Of a stretch of 64,000 nucleotides of DNA, positions 46,801 through 55,607 are shown one piece after another; position 1 is the first letter of the stretch, and each line of letters begins with the position of its first letter. The DNA comes from Planctomycetaceae bacterium. GTDB taxonomy: Bacteria > Planctomycetota > Planctomycetia > Planctomycetales > Planctomycetaceae. The notes beneath the pieces are model-generated. The model was not told the DNA's origin, did no database searches, and saw only the letters and a program-made list of their open reading frames with translations. Location of the stretch: positions 1-64,000 of the forward strand of contig JABURQ010000098.1 of assembly GCA_014762625.1 (NCBI GenBank). The letters are read 5' to 3'. The translations under genes were made by a program, and so were the position numbers.

Positions 46801-46933
46801 GTTTGGTAGTTTGATTCGATTTTGTGGGAGATTCGATAGAGGATTTTTCCGGCGACGTAGTCTCGGACGGTTCGACATCCTCTGCCATATTCAGGAGGTC
46901 GTCGAGATCGGAGATATCAGATAGAGGATCCAT
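43856..46933 (-). CDS. Zinc-ribbon/HEAT-repeat/WD40 transmembrane protein
   Basis: Encodes 1025 residues from the ATG at 46933 with GAGG nine bases upstream. Residues about 95-125 form a zinc ribbon (C98, C100, C117, C120) of the MJ0042 type. Residues about 165-655 are HEAT/PBS-lyase-type repeats, each about 31 residues with motifs such as VRQRAIDVLGQVGD and VRRGAAKALETLG. A single membrane segment lies near 672-695 (LSLLLVLIGVPMGGYFGYQML). The last 330 residues are a WD40-type propeller (NQVAAGRSSGLVEIWDVSTKK). A scaffold with a cytoplasmic HEAT array and an extracytoplasmic propeller is likely; the reverse orientation is possible. Confidence 0.82.
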   Translation of the reverse strand: MDPLSDISDLDDLLNMAEDVEPSETTSPEKSSIESPTKSNQTTKPESTTKANRSRPASVTKSSTPKTAPKIRNKQSENLTAHTPLPPNSSDNFIRLACTCGYRMRLKPDKAGTKIRCPKCRTVVQVPAVANSSQKGTEEKVGSTGFQIQFDELSSQLSKEIDQLSEKKTLSRITLRSLRNTVEKVSSRNYEIDQVREAIDQLGESEDSRAYPILESLWTEEPANLQSSILGAMGQLNDPRGTLFLLRLLKNPLPEIRLAAVQSLAFTEDSRVVPLLVHYGKIHPELKYAVGDSLLKMKGYAIDPVIALLQSSDLEIVADAVILLGRLKTTDAIKPLMEVFQTYPGPIQGHVAEAFGLIGEPKCIPALVPLLKSPDDKIRVQTASALGRVPHPGCLKELIDSLTDPNPEVKKRCAMALGEIGDKRAAPALSKLLQNSQTELKITAAESLGRIGDERAVPYLIEMCHDEDEAVILKALGALRKIKDPGSIEPITQLLHHESSRVRQRAIDVLGQVGDAIVAEQLEQLLRNDRSEDVRAAAAKALGEIGDPGSVDRLIDALHDAFTVKCRAIVALGEIGEESALAPLLAMLKDPAPEVRYHATQALAQMEHELAAKNIQPLLDDSNAMVRRGAAKALETLGHGEAEKILGSSTQQGMRRLMKSVKETLVSVSPGELADSLQHGSPLAKLSLLLVLIGVPMGGYFGYQMLAGGFGSSAPKVVLERRGFATALDLSSDGNQVAAGRSSGLVEIWDVSTKKRIDSYRPLKGIGEVTGISLIPGKNQIFVGSLSTAGGYDLDSEKMLWEISGHSGPLTHFQPSNDRSKMMVASQDGVVSFWDVTTGKAIGSGALQLPASKMTKLELSNNGEFLIGVGGNPAVTVWSTEDGSELNSYGSFEARYTLDIQISPDDTQLAVSNSVGKLMILDVESGKTLFELSEPAKTESGRTIKFENLSFADSGSKLRANFGRILVNLDLESKEITTTPLTMSPHSLQFQPGGNLFVAAELEGSPVYVCEQGTGEQKAKLEIYD

Positions 46934-46998
46934 GAAACTCAACCTCTAAAATTCCAGCAAGACTCGTTACCGTCAGCTGTTGAAACTGTTGTATGACA

Positions 46999-47032
46999 AA
47001 ACCAGGGGATGACATGTATGCCATCCCCTGGA
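46999..47032 (-). terminator. Intrinsic terminator of the DUF1559 gene
   Basis: CCAGGGGATG (47003-47012) pairs perfectly with CATCCCCTGG (47023-47032) around a 10-base loop and is followed on the minus strand by TTTTGT. It lies 66 bases after the DUF1559 gene. Confidence 0.85.
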
Positions 47033-47097
47033 GAAATGCGAGAGATCACCTGACAGGTGTCAAAGTTGACGATCATCGGAACACTACGAGTAACGAC

Positions 47098-48375
47098 TTA
47101 CTCAAAGCTTCCTTTACCGACAACTTCGTACTTCAGGAAGCTGGCGGTGTAGATTTCAAACGGATTCAGCTCCACTGTTCCATCGGTGTAACCAATTTCC
47201 GCGGCCAACACAGACAAATCGGTACTGTAGCCAGCAACCGGAAACCCGGGGTTCAGGAAACTATCCTTGTTGAGGTCGATGGGAGATTTCACACTTCCAT
47301 CCGCCATCAGAATGTTGCAGCTGTCGCTGTGAACGGCTCCCCAGTCGCGGGTGTCCTGCAACCACAGAGCAGTCCCGAATGCGCTCGGATCAACCTGACC
47401 ATTGGCTGTTGGATCGGTCGCGTTCGCCGCACCGACTAAAACCTCTTGGCCGATGTGCGGATAGATTCCCGATGAGGGGATCATCTCACTGACGACCACA
47501 CCGTCTTTGACCTGGTCGATACCGCTAGTTCCATTGTAGATGGCCGGCCCATCGTTAAAGGATTCACACAATCGAGCTCCGATCGGCAGTTCATCGTTCA
47601 AGGTTTGTATCAGGATCGCTTCGCGGGCGTCGCCGGGAGCCGCGTCACCCAATAACGGAATCGACGAAGCGGGAACATCGGAAGAAGCGAGTACACGCTG
47701 GTTGATCGGACCTGCAGTCCCAGCTAGACCTTTATAACCGTCAGGATTACTGGTAACTGGAGGATTGATCGGAGCGGCTTTCGTCCCCCCGTTCAGGCCG
47801 GTAATAGTGGTTCGCACCATATACCAACTCGAAGCGTAGTTTGTGTTGTAACCTTCGCGAATTTTTTCAGCGAGGAACAAGGCGCGAGCAAAGTCGGTCG
47901 TGACATCTGCGGGAGGAGCGGTTCCTCCGAAGCCATCACAGAAACCGTCGATGATACGAGCGGGAGGAGCCCCTTCTTTCGCTTCGGTGGAAACACCCGT
48001 ACCGGAGATCATGTCGTTGAGCTTTTCGATTCCGCGGAGCGGATTCGTCGGACACATCATTTCGGAGGCGTTACCGGCTTGTACCTTTTTCAGGTCGGCA
48101 GCCCAACCCCAGGTATCCGGGCAACCATCGCGACGCCAGTCGAAGGCACCGGTGCAAAGTTGACCGCTGGGATCGGTGTCGGAAAAGGCGTGGAGGCCGA
48201 TTCCGATTTGACGCAGATTGTTTTTACATTGGGTTTTGCGGGCTGCTTCGCGAGCAGATTGGATCGCGGGGAGCAGCAACGCAATCAAAACGGCGATGAT
48301 CGAGATCACCACCAGTAGCTCGATCAGCGTGAAACCGCTGCGAGCTTTCTGTGACTTGGCAGACAAATTCTTCAT
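47098..48375 (-). CDS. DUF1559 pseudopilin-like protein
   Basis: Encodes 425 residues. A type IV prepilin leader ends at G14, followed by [22 protein letters not shown] with the conserved E5 of the mature protein (E19). The rest is the DUF1559 domain common in Planctomycetes, including [16 protein letters not shown] and the closing [17 protein letters not shown]. Such proteins are cleaved and methylated by a prepilin peptidase and assemble in the envelope; DUF1559 proteins are a large expanded family in this phylum and their function is unclear. AAGGAAG precedes the ATG, and a good terminator follows the gene. Confidence 0.93.
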   Translation of the reverse strand: MKNLSAKSQKARSGFTLIELLVVISIIAVLIALLLPAIQSAREAARKTQCKNNLRQIGIGLHAFSDTDPSGQLCTGAFDWRRDGCPDTWGWAADLKKVQAGNASEMMCPTNPLRGIEKLNDMISGTGVSTEAKEGAPPARIIDGFCDGFGGTAPPADVTTDFARALFLAEKIREGYNTNYASSWYMVRTTITGLNGGTKAAPINPPVTSNPDGYKGLAGTAGPINQRVLASSDVPASSIPLLGDAAPGDAREAILIQTLNDELPIGARLCESFNDGPAIYNGTSGIDQVKDGVVVSEMIPSSGIYPHIGQEVLVGAANATDPTANGQVDPSAFGTALWLQDTRDWGAVHSDSCNILMADGSVKSPIDLNKDSFLNPGFPVAGYSTDLSVLAAEIGYTDGTVELNPFEIYTASFLKYEVVGKGSFE

Positions 48376-48860
48376 GTTTTCTCTTCCTTAGAGTCTTAGA
48401 GTTCGAATTGAACTGAATAAAACCAAACAGACGTTGAATTGGAGTTTTAGAAGGCCATCAATACTTCGTGATCGAATGAAATAAACCTGTGGGCGATACT
48501 CTCCTTTCAGAATGGTGTGTGGAGTGTTGTTTATCAGATTGATGCGTCTCTCGCTTGATCGCATCATTTCACGAAATGTAATCTAGCCAGCAATTGTGTT
48601 CATTTTGTGAAGACAAGCGCAAGACTGAGAGATCTCGAAAGAATTTCATCCCGCGTCTTAAAAACGGGATAATCGCGAATATGCCTCGCTGTTTGTTAAG
48701 GCAACAGGAATTATCCGCGGGATTGTGAAGAAATGATGAGAGTTCTTTGAATTCATGGCGCAGCGACGATGTTTTGCAGCCTGCCGAGGGCAAGGCTTGA
48801 CACTGCGCGGCGTCAAGCAAGGAGGTCACAAACAGCGTAAGAAGAGATGCTGTTTGAAGA
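48376..48860. other. Intergenic region between dsbD-like gene and DUF1559 gene
   Basis: This 485-base gap between two minus-strand genes holds the hairpin described at 48661-48720. A 63-codon plus-strand frame at 48755-48946 is basic but lacks a ribosome binding site and overlaps the end of the DsbD gene, so I do not call it. Confidence 0.5.
48661..48720 (-). terminator. Candidate terminator of the DsbD gene
   Basis: On the minus strand GGATAAT pairs with ATTATCC and an inner TGCCT pairs with AGGCA, making a two-part stem. It is followed by CCCGTTTTTAAG. It lies about 140 bases after the DsbD stop codon. Confidence 0.4.
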
Positions 48861-51692
48861 TCAGTCGGCCATCGCGGTTTTGGAGGAGGCGGTCGCTTCC
48901 TTCAATTTTTCCAGCAGTGTCCCCTGAGAATATTTATCACGAATGACGATCGGCTTCTGGGGATTGTCGCCGGGAAAGATGACAGTGAGCGGCACGCTGA
49001 TCGAATCAAATTTCTTCAGCCAGGCTTTGAGATGCGGATCTTCATTCGAGAAGTCTGCATAGAGAGGGACGATCCCCTTTTCCTTGACGAGCTTTAACGT
49101 CTCGGCAGTGTTGAGTACCGAATATTCCGGCTGCTTCGCCAACAAGTTCCAGTCTGCTCCGAAATGGAGTAAGACAGTTTTTTGATTGTTCAGCGCTGCT
49201 TGTAGTTCCTGATCTGAGAAATCACGCCAAGGTAATTTGCTTGTTTGAGGGATTTTGGCAGTCTGAGAAGCGGCAGTCGCTTCCCTTAGCTTTTCCAGCA
49301 AGTAGGACTGGGAATATTTGTCGCGGATGACAATTGGCTTTTGAGGATTGTCGCCGGGAAAGATGACGGTGAGCGGTACGCTGATCGAATCAAACTTCTT
49401 CAGCCACGCTTTGAGATGCGGATCTTCGTTGGTGAAGTCGGCATAGAGCGGCACGATACCTTCTTGATTGACCAGTGCCTGGGTCTCTTCGGTATTGAGG
49501 GCATTGCGCTCGTTTTGTTTGCAGACCAGGCACCAGTCTGCCGTGAAGTCAACGAGTACGGTTTTCTTCTGACGGAGTGCCGATTGCAGCGTGCTGTCGG
49601 TGAAGTCTCGCCAGGGTAACCCGTGCTCCCCGTGATCGCGCTGGGAGGCCTTGTGTTTGGAGGTCGTGTTTTCCTGAGGACTTTTGGAGGTGCCGGCGAG
49701 AGATTTTTGTGTCGGCGAACTGGTTGGTTCAGTGGTGACTACCGAGTTGGCGTTCGACGGCATCTGGCTGATGCCGAAATAGACAATGCCTGAAGTGACG
49801 CAGGCCGCGAGAATGCGCACGCGATTTTTGTGAACGATATGAGTGGTCGAATCGTAAAGGTTGCCGACCATCCATAATCCGAATGCGAGTCCCATCATCA
49901 TGATCATCACCGGAATGATCAGTTCGGAGCCGGTGTACGAGATGATCCAGATGACCGCTCCCATCAGCGCGAACCCGGAGATCTCCTTGAAGCGAATCAT
50001 CCAGGCTCCCGGTTTGGGAAGCCATTTGATCGTACTCGGGAAGATGCCCGCCAACAGGTACGGCGACGCCATGCCCAGTCCCATCACTCCCCAGATCAGA
50101 AAGATGATGTGTGTCTCCTGTTTGACCGACCAGCCGAGCGTGGCTCCCATCAACGGGCCGCTACAGGGAGTTGCCAGAAACGTGGCGAAAATCCCGGTCA
50201 GAAACGCACCGGTGAGACCTTCTTTCTGCGTCCCGCCAGCCGCCAGTCCGGGGATTGGAATTTCAAAAACACCCAGCAAACTCAGGCCCATTACAAAGAC
50301 CAGACAGGCCATAAAAATATTGAATTCCGCTTTCTGGAAGAGCGAACCCCACCCCATTTCCAGAAACGCCGCCAAAGCCGCCAGACTCAGAAAGACGGCA
50401 ATCACACCGAGCGAATAGGAGAGATTCAATTGAAAGATTCGAGCGCGGTTTTCCCCCGCCTGTTTGACGAAACTGAGGATCTTGATCGCCAGGACCGGCA
50501 ACACGCACGGCATGACATTCAAAATCAAACCGCCCAAAAAAGCATAAACCAGATACCAACCCAGGCCAGCAGATTCTTCCTCCATTTCAAATTCACCAAA
50601 CTCAATCGGTTCGACCGTTTTCATTGCTGAAATCGGTTGAGCGGCGGAGAGCTGCCCCAATGCGAACCGCTGCTCCTGAGGGGGGAGACATTTCTGATCG
50701 GTACAGGTTTGATAGATAATCGCTCCCTGAATACCAAAACTGTTCTGGTCGGCTGACTCATCCACCAGAAATTTCCGCGTCCAGGTAACCGAGCCATCGA
50801 ATAGATGCTGTTCGAAAGAAATTCCTTTCGCGGGTTCGTTCTGCTTGATTTCGGGTTCGACGTTCGGGACGAAGTTTTCGTCGAGAGCAACCAATCCCTG
50901 AAAACTTTCCAGCAGAAATTCGGTCGGCGTTCCTCCGGGTCCCTCTTCCTGAGATTGGGCATAAGCATGCCAACCGGCATCGAGATCCAGGCGAACGCTC
51001 AACGTCACCTCGTCTCCCGGAGCGGCGTCAATCGGAGAAAATGCGATGGTGAAGGCGGAAGGTCCGGGCTTGCCGAGAACCAGGGGGCGTCCGTGGACAG
51101 AATAGCTGACCAGATCGCTAGGGACGGCGGAGGAATCGACGGCAAGTGAGTGTTGAATTTCGTTGCTGTAAGGAATGCAGTTGTCATCATTGCAGACCTG
51201 ATAGCGGATTTTCCCCGAGAATTTGGCTTCAGAATTATTGGGAAGGAGGCGATATTTTCGGCTCCAGGTCACTTCCTGTTTGAACTTTTCCACTTCCTGC
51301 TCGAACAGGGGTTCAAACACGGCTTTCGGTTCATGGTCGGGTAGAAACGCGTCATCAACAGGGACTGCTCCCGAAACTTCGGAGAGTGAAATCACCGTTC
51401 GTCCGCTGAACTTGCGGCTCTGAGAGTAGGTATGCGAACCGGGAGGTATGGTGAGATGCAGTTTCATCGTCACCACGTCTCCCGGTTTGGAGTTCTCGGG
51501 AGCTTCGAGTGTCGATGTGAATTCGGGTTCTGCTTTGGAGCCCGATTTCTTTGTTTTGCCACTCCCCAGATTCAGGTCGAGGTCTAGACCCGGTTGTTCG
51601 AGCTTGAACAGTTCGGGAACCTGCTCATCCTGGGCGACAAGGGAAGAACTTAAAAAGAAGACAACCGAGACTGTGACGAGAATGGTTCTCAT
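48861..51692 (-). CDS. DsbD-type thiol:disulfide reductase with duplicated domains
   Basis: Encodes 943 residues from the ATG at 51692 (the 17 upstream codons do not look like a signal). A signal peptide ends SLVAQ. Two DsbD-alpha-like domains follow, each with a Cys pair (C167/C172 and C330/C335). The membrane domain holds the conserved C396 (NVMPCVLPV) and C510 (ATPCSGP). Two tandem C-terminal thioredoxin domains follow: the first has CLVC (C721, C724), the second has Asn and Ala at those positions (N849, A852). DsbD carries electrons from the cytoplasm across the membrane to periplasmic thiols. The second thioredoxin domain is predicted inactive. Confidence 0.93.
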   Translation of the reverse strand: MRTILVTVSVVFFLSSSLVAQDEQVPELFKLEQPGLDLDLNLGSGKTKKSGSKAEPEFTSTLEAPENSKPGDVVTMKLHLTIPPGSHTYSQSRKFSGRTVISLSEVSGAVPVDDAFLPDHEPKAVFEPLFEQEVEKFKQEVTWSRKYRLLPNNSEAKFSGKIRYQVCNDDNCIPYSNEIQHSLAVDSSAVPSDLVSYSVHGRPLVLGKPGPSAFTIAFSPIDAAPGDEVTLSVRLDLDAGWHAYAQSQEEGPGGTPTEFLLESFQGLVALDENFVPNVEPEIKQNEPAKGISFEQHLFDGSVTWTRKFLVDESADQNSFGIQGAIIYQTCTDQKCLPPQEQRFALGQLSAAQPISAMKTVEPIEFGEFEMEEESAGLGWYLVYAFLGGLILNVMPCVLPVLAIKILSFVKQAGENRARIFQLNLSYSLGVIAVFLSLAALAAFLEMGWGSLFQKAEFNIFMACLVFVMGLSLLGVFEIPIPGLAAGGTQKEGLTGAFLTGIFATFLATPCSGPLMGATLGWSVKQETHIIFLIWGVMGLGMASPYLLAGIFPSTIKWLPKPGAWMIRFKEISGFALMGAVIWIISYTGSELIIPVMIMMMGLAFGLWMVGNLYDSTTHIVHKNRVRILAACVTSGIVYFGISQMPSNANSVVTTEPTSSPTQKSLAGTSKSPQENTTSKHKASQRDHGEHGLPWRDFTDSTLQSALRQKKTVLVDFTADWCLVCKQNERNALNTEETQALVNQEGIVPLYADFTNEDPHLKAWLKKFDSISVPLTVIFPGDNPQKPIVIRDKYSQSYLLEKLREATAASQTAKIPQTSKLPWRDFSDQELQAALNNQKTVLLHFGADWNLLAKQPEYSVLNTAETLKLVKEKGIVPLYADFSNEDPHLKAWLKKFDSISVPLTVIFPGDNPQKPIVIRDKYSQGTLLEKLKEATASSKTAMAD
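48870..49619 (-). repeat. Tandem duplication of the thioredoxin domain
   Basis: Two direct repeats of about 366 bases (48870-49235 and 49254-49619), with a period of 384 bases (128 codons). In the stretch around residues 750-795 and 878-923 only one residue differs (Thr/Ser). The DNA is also nearly identical there, whereas the CxxC region has diverged. Confidence 0.9.
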
Positions 51693-52269
51693 GGTCAACC
51701 TGATTTGGAATACGGTGGGAATGAGTCGTGGAGGAAGGATCACACTTTCTTACGTTGCGAACCGGCAAGATCTTTGATGTCGGGTCCTACGAGATCTTGA
51801 TTATTATCGACTTTGAAGCTGGATTCATCTGTGAGGTAAGCAACAAACCGAGATCGCCAACATCGAAAAGGATAGACGATTCGCAAATAATACGACAATA
51901 GGGGTTTAGGTCAAATTCGGATCGAGAACTCTCTGGCTACGCGGCGAAATACCATCGGTCAATATGCTTCCCGGCAGCGTTGAACTGGACGCGCTATGGG
52001 AAAAGCTTTTCTGATGGTGGTCGTTTTGTGGGAAAGTAAACTGTTTCAATCCTTAAAGTGTTCTCCGGAAAGAGAAAAGAGCGTTTCACATCTGTGGAGA
52101 CAGTTGACAGAACCCCCTGCTGTCTGCCTAATAAAGATTCAACTTCTTTATCGGTAACGTGTTATCGAATTTGCGAGACCGCGTTGGAAACCGGTCGAAA
52201 AGAAGGTTCACTCCTCGATGTTTCCTGCCACACCCGGCGGACGCCGTCGATCCGCCGCAAACTAAGATC
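51693..52269. other. Long divergent intergenic region upstream of tatC
   Basis: This 577-base gap separates the dsbD-like gene (minus) from tatC (plus). TTGACA (52104-52109) with TAATAA (52129-52134), 19 bases apart, is a candidate tatC promoter. I see no convincing small gene in the rest. Confidence 0.4.
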
Positions 52270-53400
52270 ATGCCAAATTCACGCGACCTGTTCGATGACT
52301 CAACGATGAGTTTCGGGGATCACCTCGAAGCGCTGCGGGTGCATTTGTTTAAAAGCGTGATTGGTTTGGTGATCAGCGTCTGTGTGATGTTGTTCTTTGC
52401 GGATCATATGATCCACATCATCCGTCGTCCGATCGACAAGGCTCTGCGCGAACATCACAAAAACCTGGCCATCGAATCGGAGGAGTTGGAAAAATCTGCT
52501 CTGGATTGGTGGAACGAAATCTGGAGCGGGGATTTTTTCAAAAGTATCGAAGAAGAAGAGCCGACCGGACTCACCCGCAGCGAGATTCAAGTGACGATTA
52601 CTCGTCAGGAACTGGCACGGGTTGTTCGGGAACTCGACCCCGATGCGAAGATTACCTTCGACCAACTGTCTCCGCCGAACACAGAAACGCCAGATTCCGA
52701 TAACGGCGAGTCGCCTGCCGAGGAGGAATCAACGCAGGAGTCAGGCAATGCTGAGTCGCTGCCTGACGTGAAGCTGATTATGAAGTCTCCCGCGTTTAGG
52801 GATTTGCAGCAATCGATCGATCAGCTCAATCAGCCGATTACGTTGAACGTTCAGGAAGCGTTCATGATTTATTTGAAGGTCGCCATCGTCTCGGGGCTGG
52901 TGATTGCGTTTCCGTGGATCGCCTATCAGATGTGGCTGTTCGTGGCGGCGGGGCTCTACGAACACGAAAAGCGATATGTCTATATCTTTCTGCCGACGAG
53001 CATGTTTCTTTTTCTGTCGGGGGCGGTTTTCTGTTACTTCGGTGTATTTCCGTTTGTGCTCGATTTTTTGCTCGGCTTCAACAAAGACATTGGAGTCACG
53101 CCTCAGATTCGACTCTCCGAATGGATTTCGTTCGCGCTGGTGTTGCCGGTGATGTTCGGTCTCAGTTTTCAGTTGCCTCTCGTGATGTATTTTGTGGAGC
53201 GGATGGGATTCATTAAAGCGGAAACCTATCGCGAAAAACGTCGTTTGGCGATTTTGATCATCGCCACGCTGTCGATGTTCCTGACGCCGGCCGACCCGAT
53301 GAGCATGATCATGATGATGATCCCGCTGATGCTGTTGTACGAACTCGGGATTTACTTCTGCCGTCTGAATCCCGCCATCAATCCGTACGAAGCGGAATAG
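52270..53400 (+). CDS. tatC: Twin-arginine translocase subunit TatC
   Basis: Encodes 376 residues from the ATG at 52270 (MPNSRDLFDD); the 37 extra codons upstream look unrelated. TatC motifs are present: SFGDHLEALR at the N-terminus, the QEAFMIYLKVA block before TM2, and the later membrane segments with FPWIAYQMWLFVAAGLYEHEK. TatC is the substrate receptor of the Tat system, which exports folded proteins. The first extracytoplasmic loop, about 50 residues in E. coli, is expanded to about 150 here (roughly 50-195), with an acidic Ser/Glu-rich stretch. A Gfo/Idh protein with an RRQFL Tat signal is encoded in the window. No tatA or tatB gene is adjacent. Confidence 0.95.
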   Translation: MPNSRDLFDDSTMSFGDHLEALRVHLFKSVIGLVISVCVMLFFADHMIHIIRRPIDKALREHHKNLAIESEELEKSALDWWNEIWSGDFFKSIEEEEPTGLTRSEIQVTITRQELARVVRELDPDAKITFDQLSPPNTETPDSDNGESPAEEESTQESGNAESLPDVKLIMKSPAFRDLQQSIDQLNQPITLNVQEAFMIYLKVAIVSGLVIAFPWIAYQMWLFVAAGLYEHEKRYVYIFLPTSMFLFLSGAVFCYFGVFPFVLDFLLGFNKDIGVTPQIRLSEWISFALVLPVMFGLSFQLPLVMYFVERMGFIKAETYREKRRLAILIIATLSMFLTPADPMSMIMMMIPLMLLYELGIYFCRLNPAINPYEAE

Positions 53401-53418
53401 TCGTGGATGAGGTTCCTC

Positions 53419-54021
53419 TCAGGACGAGGCGGGTTCAGATGTGAGCGGTTTTTCCGCTGGATTATGGCTTGAGTCGTCTGCTTTCTCGTGCTCGTCTGCG
53501 TAGAGCAGAGAGTAGACAAACAGCATGATGGCGCCTGTGACCAGAAACACGTCGGCAAAATTGAAAACCGGCCAGGGATAGCCCCAAAGTTCAAATCTCA
53601 GAAAGTCGCGCACGGCGTATTCGAATTTGCCCGCCGCATTCTGACAGCCATGTAACGCCAGACGGTCGTAAAGGTTTCCGAGAGTTCCGCCCATGATGGA
53701 AGCCAGAGAAATCGTCAACCACCAGCTGCGGGCATGTCCCTTAATGAACAGCCAATAGAGAACGGCACCGATCGCCACCAGGCTCAGAGCTGCGAAACCT
53801 TTTGAGAGCCCTTGCCCCATGCCCCACAGGGCACCGTGATTGAAGGTAGTATGATAGCGGAACAGAACGCCCCCGCCGAAGAACGATTTGACCCACGGGC
53901 TCACGCCATCCGGATAGCCCAGCCACGCAAAGACTATATGTTTTGAATAGAGATCCCATCCGCAGGTGACAACCACTATCGACCAGAATAATAGTTGCCT
54001 GCTGAAGGGGACTGACTTCAT
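53419..54021 (-). CDS. lspA: Prolipoprotein signal peptidase LspA
   Basis: Encodes 200 residues from the ATG at 54021, which overlaps the stop of the dksA-like gene (ATGA). The catalytic Asp residues are visible at D119 (GGTLGNLYDR) and D157 (FNFADVF). The NHGALWGMG block (61-69) is the conserved Asn-Gly region. Four membrane segments fit. LspA removes the signal peptide of lipoproteins after lipid addition; several lipoproteins are encoded in this window (10904, 26035, 55861). The gene is translationally coupled to the DksA-like gene upstream. Confidence 0.95.
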   Translation of the reverse strand: MKSVPFSRQLLFWSIVVVTCGWDLYSKHIVFAWLGYPDGVSPWVKSFFGGGVLFRYHTTFNHGALWGMGQGLSKGFAALSLVAIGAVLYWLFIKGHARSWWLTISLASIMGGTLGNLYDRLALHGCQNAAGKFEYAVRDFLRFELWGYPWPVFNFADVFLVTGAIMLFVYSLLYADEHEKADDSSHNPAEKPLTSEPASS

Positions 54022-54410
54022 ATCGAGAGTTCTTCGCGTTTCCGTTCGCATTCAATGCAGTTTCGTGCGTAGGGGATCGCTTTCAACCGCGTTTTGCGAA
54101 TCTGTGATTTGGAGGGAGCACGCCCGGCTTCTTTACAGCTTTCGCAGACACCATAGGTCCCCTCTTCAATTCGCTCAAGAGCAGCTTCAATCTCGGCGAG
54201 AACTTCCTGATCGTTTTCCACGAATCGAAGGGCAAAATCCTGTTCGTAAGCATCAGTCCCCAACTCAGCAATATGAGTGGGGCTGTTCGCTCCAGAGGCT
54301 CCGTCGTGTCCGGTCAGAGCTTCATCGGTTAATTGCTCGACATCACCTCGAACACGCGCTTTGAGGAGAATCAGCATGTCTTTATATTTCGCCGCTTCTT
54401 TTTTGTTCAT
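54018..54410 (-). CDS. DksA/TraR-type zinc-finger protein
   Basis: Encodes 130 residues. A helical N-terminal part is followed by the C-x2-C..C-x2-C zinc finger at C89, C92, C118 and C121 (GVCESC, NCIEC), as in DksA/TraR. DAYEQDFALRFVE matches the usual position before the finger. DksA-type proteins bind RNA polymerase in its secondary channel, often with ppGpp. The gene precedes lspA in a coupled pair (ATGA overlap), a common arrangement in several phyla. Confidence 0.88.
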   Translation of the reverse strand: MNKKEAAKYKDMLILLKARVRGDVEQLTDEALTGHDGASGANSPTHIAELGTDAYEQDFALRFVENDQEVLAEIEAALERIEEGTYGVCESCKEAGRAPSKSQIRKTRLKAIPYARNCIECERKREELSI

Positions 54411-54790
54411 TGAAGTCTCTTTACATCAAAATATACTGCTGAATCCAGCTCTTGTCGGGAAGTGCAACATTATGGGGAGCCGACTATGACGGGTCAAGAA
54501 CCGGAATTCCGGATCTCGACGAGGGGGACGGAATTCTCCGGATGTCTGATCTGATTCCAAGCCCACCGTATTCCGGTTAACATGTTGTGAATTATTGGTT
54601 TAAGGGATTGGGCGATTTTGACAGGCCAGTTTGCGGTCCACGTCCCTTCTTCCTACGATAACGGTTGGATCTACGAAATCCTGTCGAGAATTGATGGAAG
54701 AAAAGTGGGGTCCCGGGGTCTCGATCGAGCCGGTCGCTAAAATGGCCCTGGAATCATAAACAAGCTGACATTTTAGAAAGAGAGTTGAAG
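54411..54790. other. Divergent intergenic region with a hairpin
   Basis: This 380-base gap lies between the dksA-like gene (minus) and bcp (plus). CCGGAATTCCGG (54501-54512) is a perfect palindrome, and CGGAATTCTCCGG (54529-54541) can pair with it to form a larger stem. No convincing small gene. Confidence 0.4.
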
Positions 54791-55273
54791 ATGCCTGCCA
54801 AGACACAACTTGAAGTTGGAAAAGCAGCTCCCAAATTTACATTGCCTGGTTACCCCGAAGCGAAATATCGCCTCTCTGACGCCCTGAAAGAAGGTCCGGT
54901 TGTTCTTTACTTCTACCCTCGAGATAACACGCCCGGTTGTACCAAAGAGGCTTGCGGGTTTCAGGAAAGCTTGAGCCGATTCAAGAAACTCAAAGCAACA
55001 ATCTTCGGTGTCAGCACTGATGATGTGGCTTCCCATGAAAAATTTGCCGCCAAGTACGACCTGAATTTCCCACTCCTCGCGGACACTGATCACTCGGTTT
55101 GTGAAAAGTATGGCGTCTGGGTGGAGAAAAATATGTATGGGAAAAAGTCCATGGGAGTTCAACGAGCAACATTCCTGATCGGCACCGACGGGAAACTGGT
55201 CGAGATCTGGCCCAAAGTGAAAGTGGACGGACACGTCGAAGAGGTCGCAGAGGCGGTCAAAAGTCTGAAATAA
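54791..55273 (+). CDS. bcp: Thioredoxin-dependent peroxiredoxin (BCP family)
   Basis: Encodes 160 residues from the ATG at 54791 (a TTG two codons earlier is not preferred). The peroxidatic C50 sits in NTPGCTKEACGF with C55 as the resolving partner, which is the classic BCP pattern. There is no signal peptide, so it acts in the cytoplasm, reducing hydroperoxides with thioredoxin. The secreted peroxiredoxin at 18985 is a distinct gene with a different Cys spacing. Confidence 0.95.
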   Translation: MPAKTQLEVGKAAPKFTLPGYPEAKYRLSDALKEGPVVLYFYPRDNTPGCTKEACGFQESLSRFKKLKATIFGVSTDDVASHEKFAAKYDLNFPLLADTDHSVCEKYGVWVEKNMYGKKSMGVQRATFLIGTDGKLVEIWPKVKVDGHVEEVAEAVKSLK

Positions 55274-55607
55274 CGGTGTTCGACGACAGTCGACTTGAAC
55301 ATAAAAAGGCAATTTTTCAAAAATTTTGGAGAAAAAAGAGGCTTCTTCAATCCTCCCAAACCTCCCATTTCTCCATTCAGGCAGATCCGAAGTGGTTGTC
55401 ATATCAATAGTTAGGAAACAAATAGTCTTTCCTGTCGAGAAAATACTGACGCCCAATCAGTTTTCTCCCTCCCGCCGGGGATCTTGACGAACTCGGCGAC
55501 ATTCTTAGGATTCATTGCTGTGACAGCAGTGACCCGTTACACGCTGCTATCCAGGTGACGCTTGATTTAAGGAGAAATAACAGACCCATTTTCAAGGAGG
55601 ATTTGAA
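55274..55607. other. Intergenic region upstream of csrA
   Basis: This 334-base gap between bcp and csrA (both plus) contains the csrA leader described at 55571-55602 and an A/T-rich stretch after bcp. I see no gene and no strong terminator for bcp. Confidence 0.4.
55571..55602 (+). promoter_or_regulatory. Two ANGGA motifs in the csrA leader
   Basis: AAGGAG (55571-55576) and AAGGAGG (55596-55602), the latter also the ribosome binding site, lie 25 bases apart before the ATG at 55608. CsrA binds such ANGGA motifs in pairs, so autorepression of translation is plausible but inferred. Confidence 0.5.

Noticed and set aside
48755-48946. Basic plus-strand frame of 63 codons
   Set aside because: No ribosome binding site, overlaps the DsbD 3' end in the opposite sense, and the sequence has no family resemblance.
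52159-52269. Extension of TatC by 37 residues
   Set aside because: The extra residues are basic and polar, unlike TatC N-termini, and the ATG at 52270 gives the usual start just before the SFGDHLEALR block.
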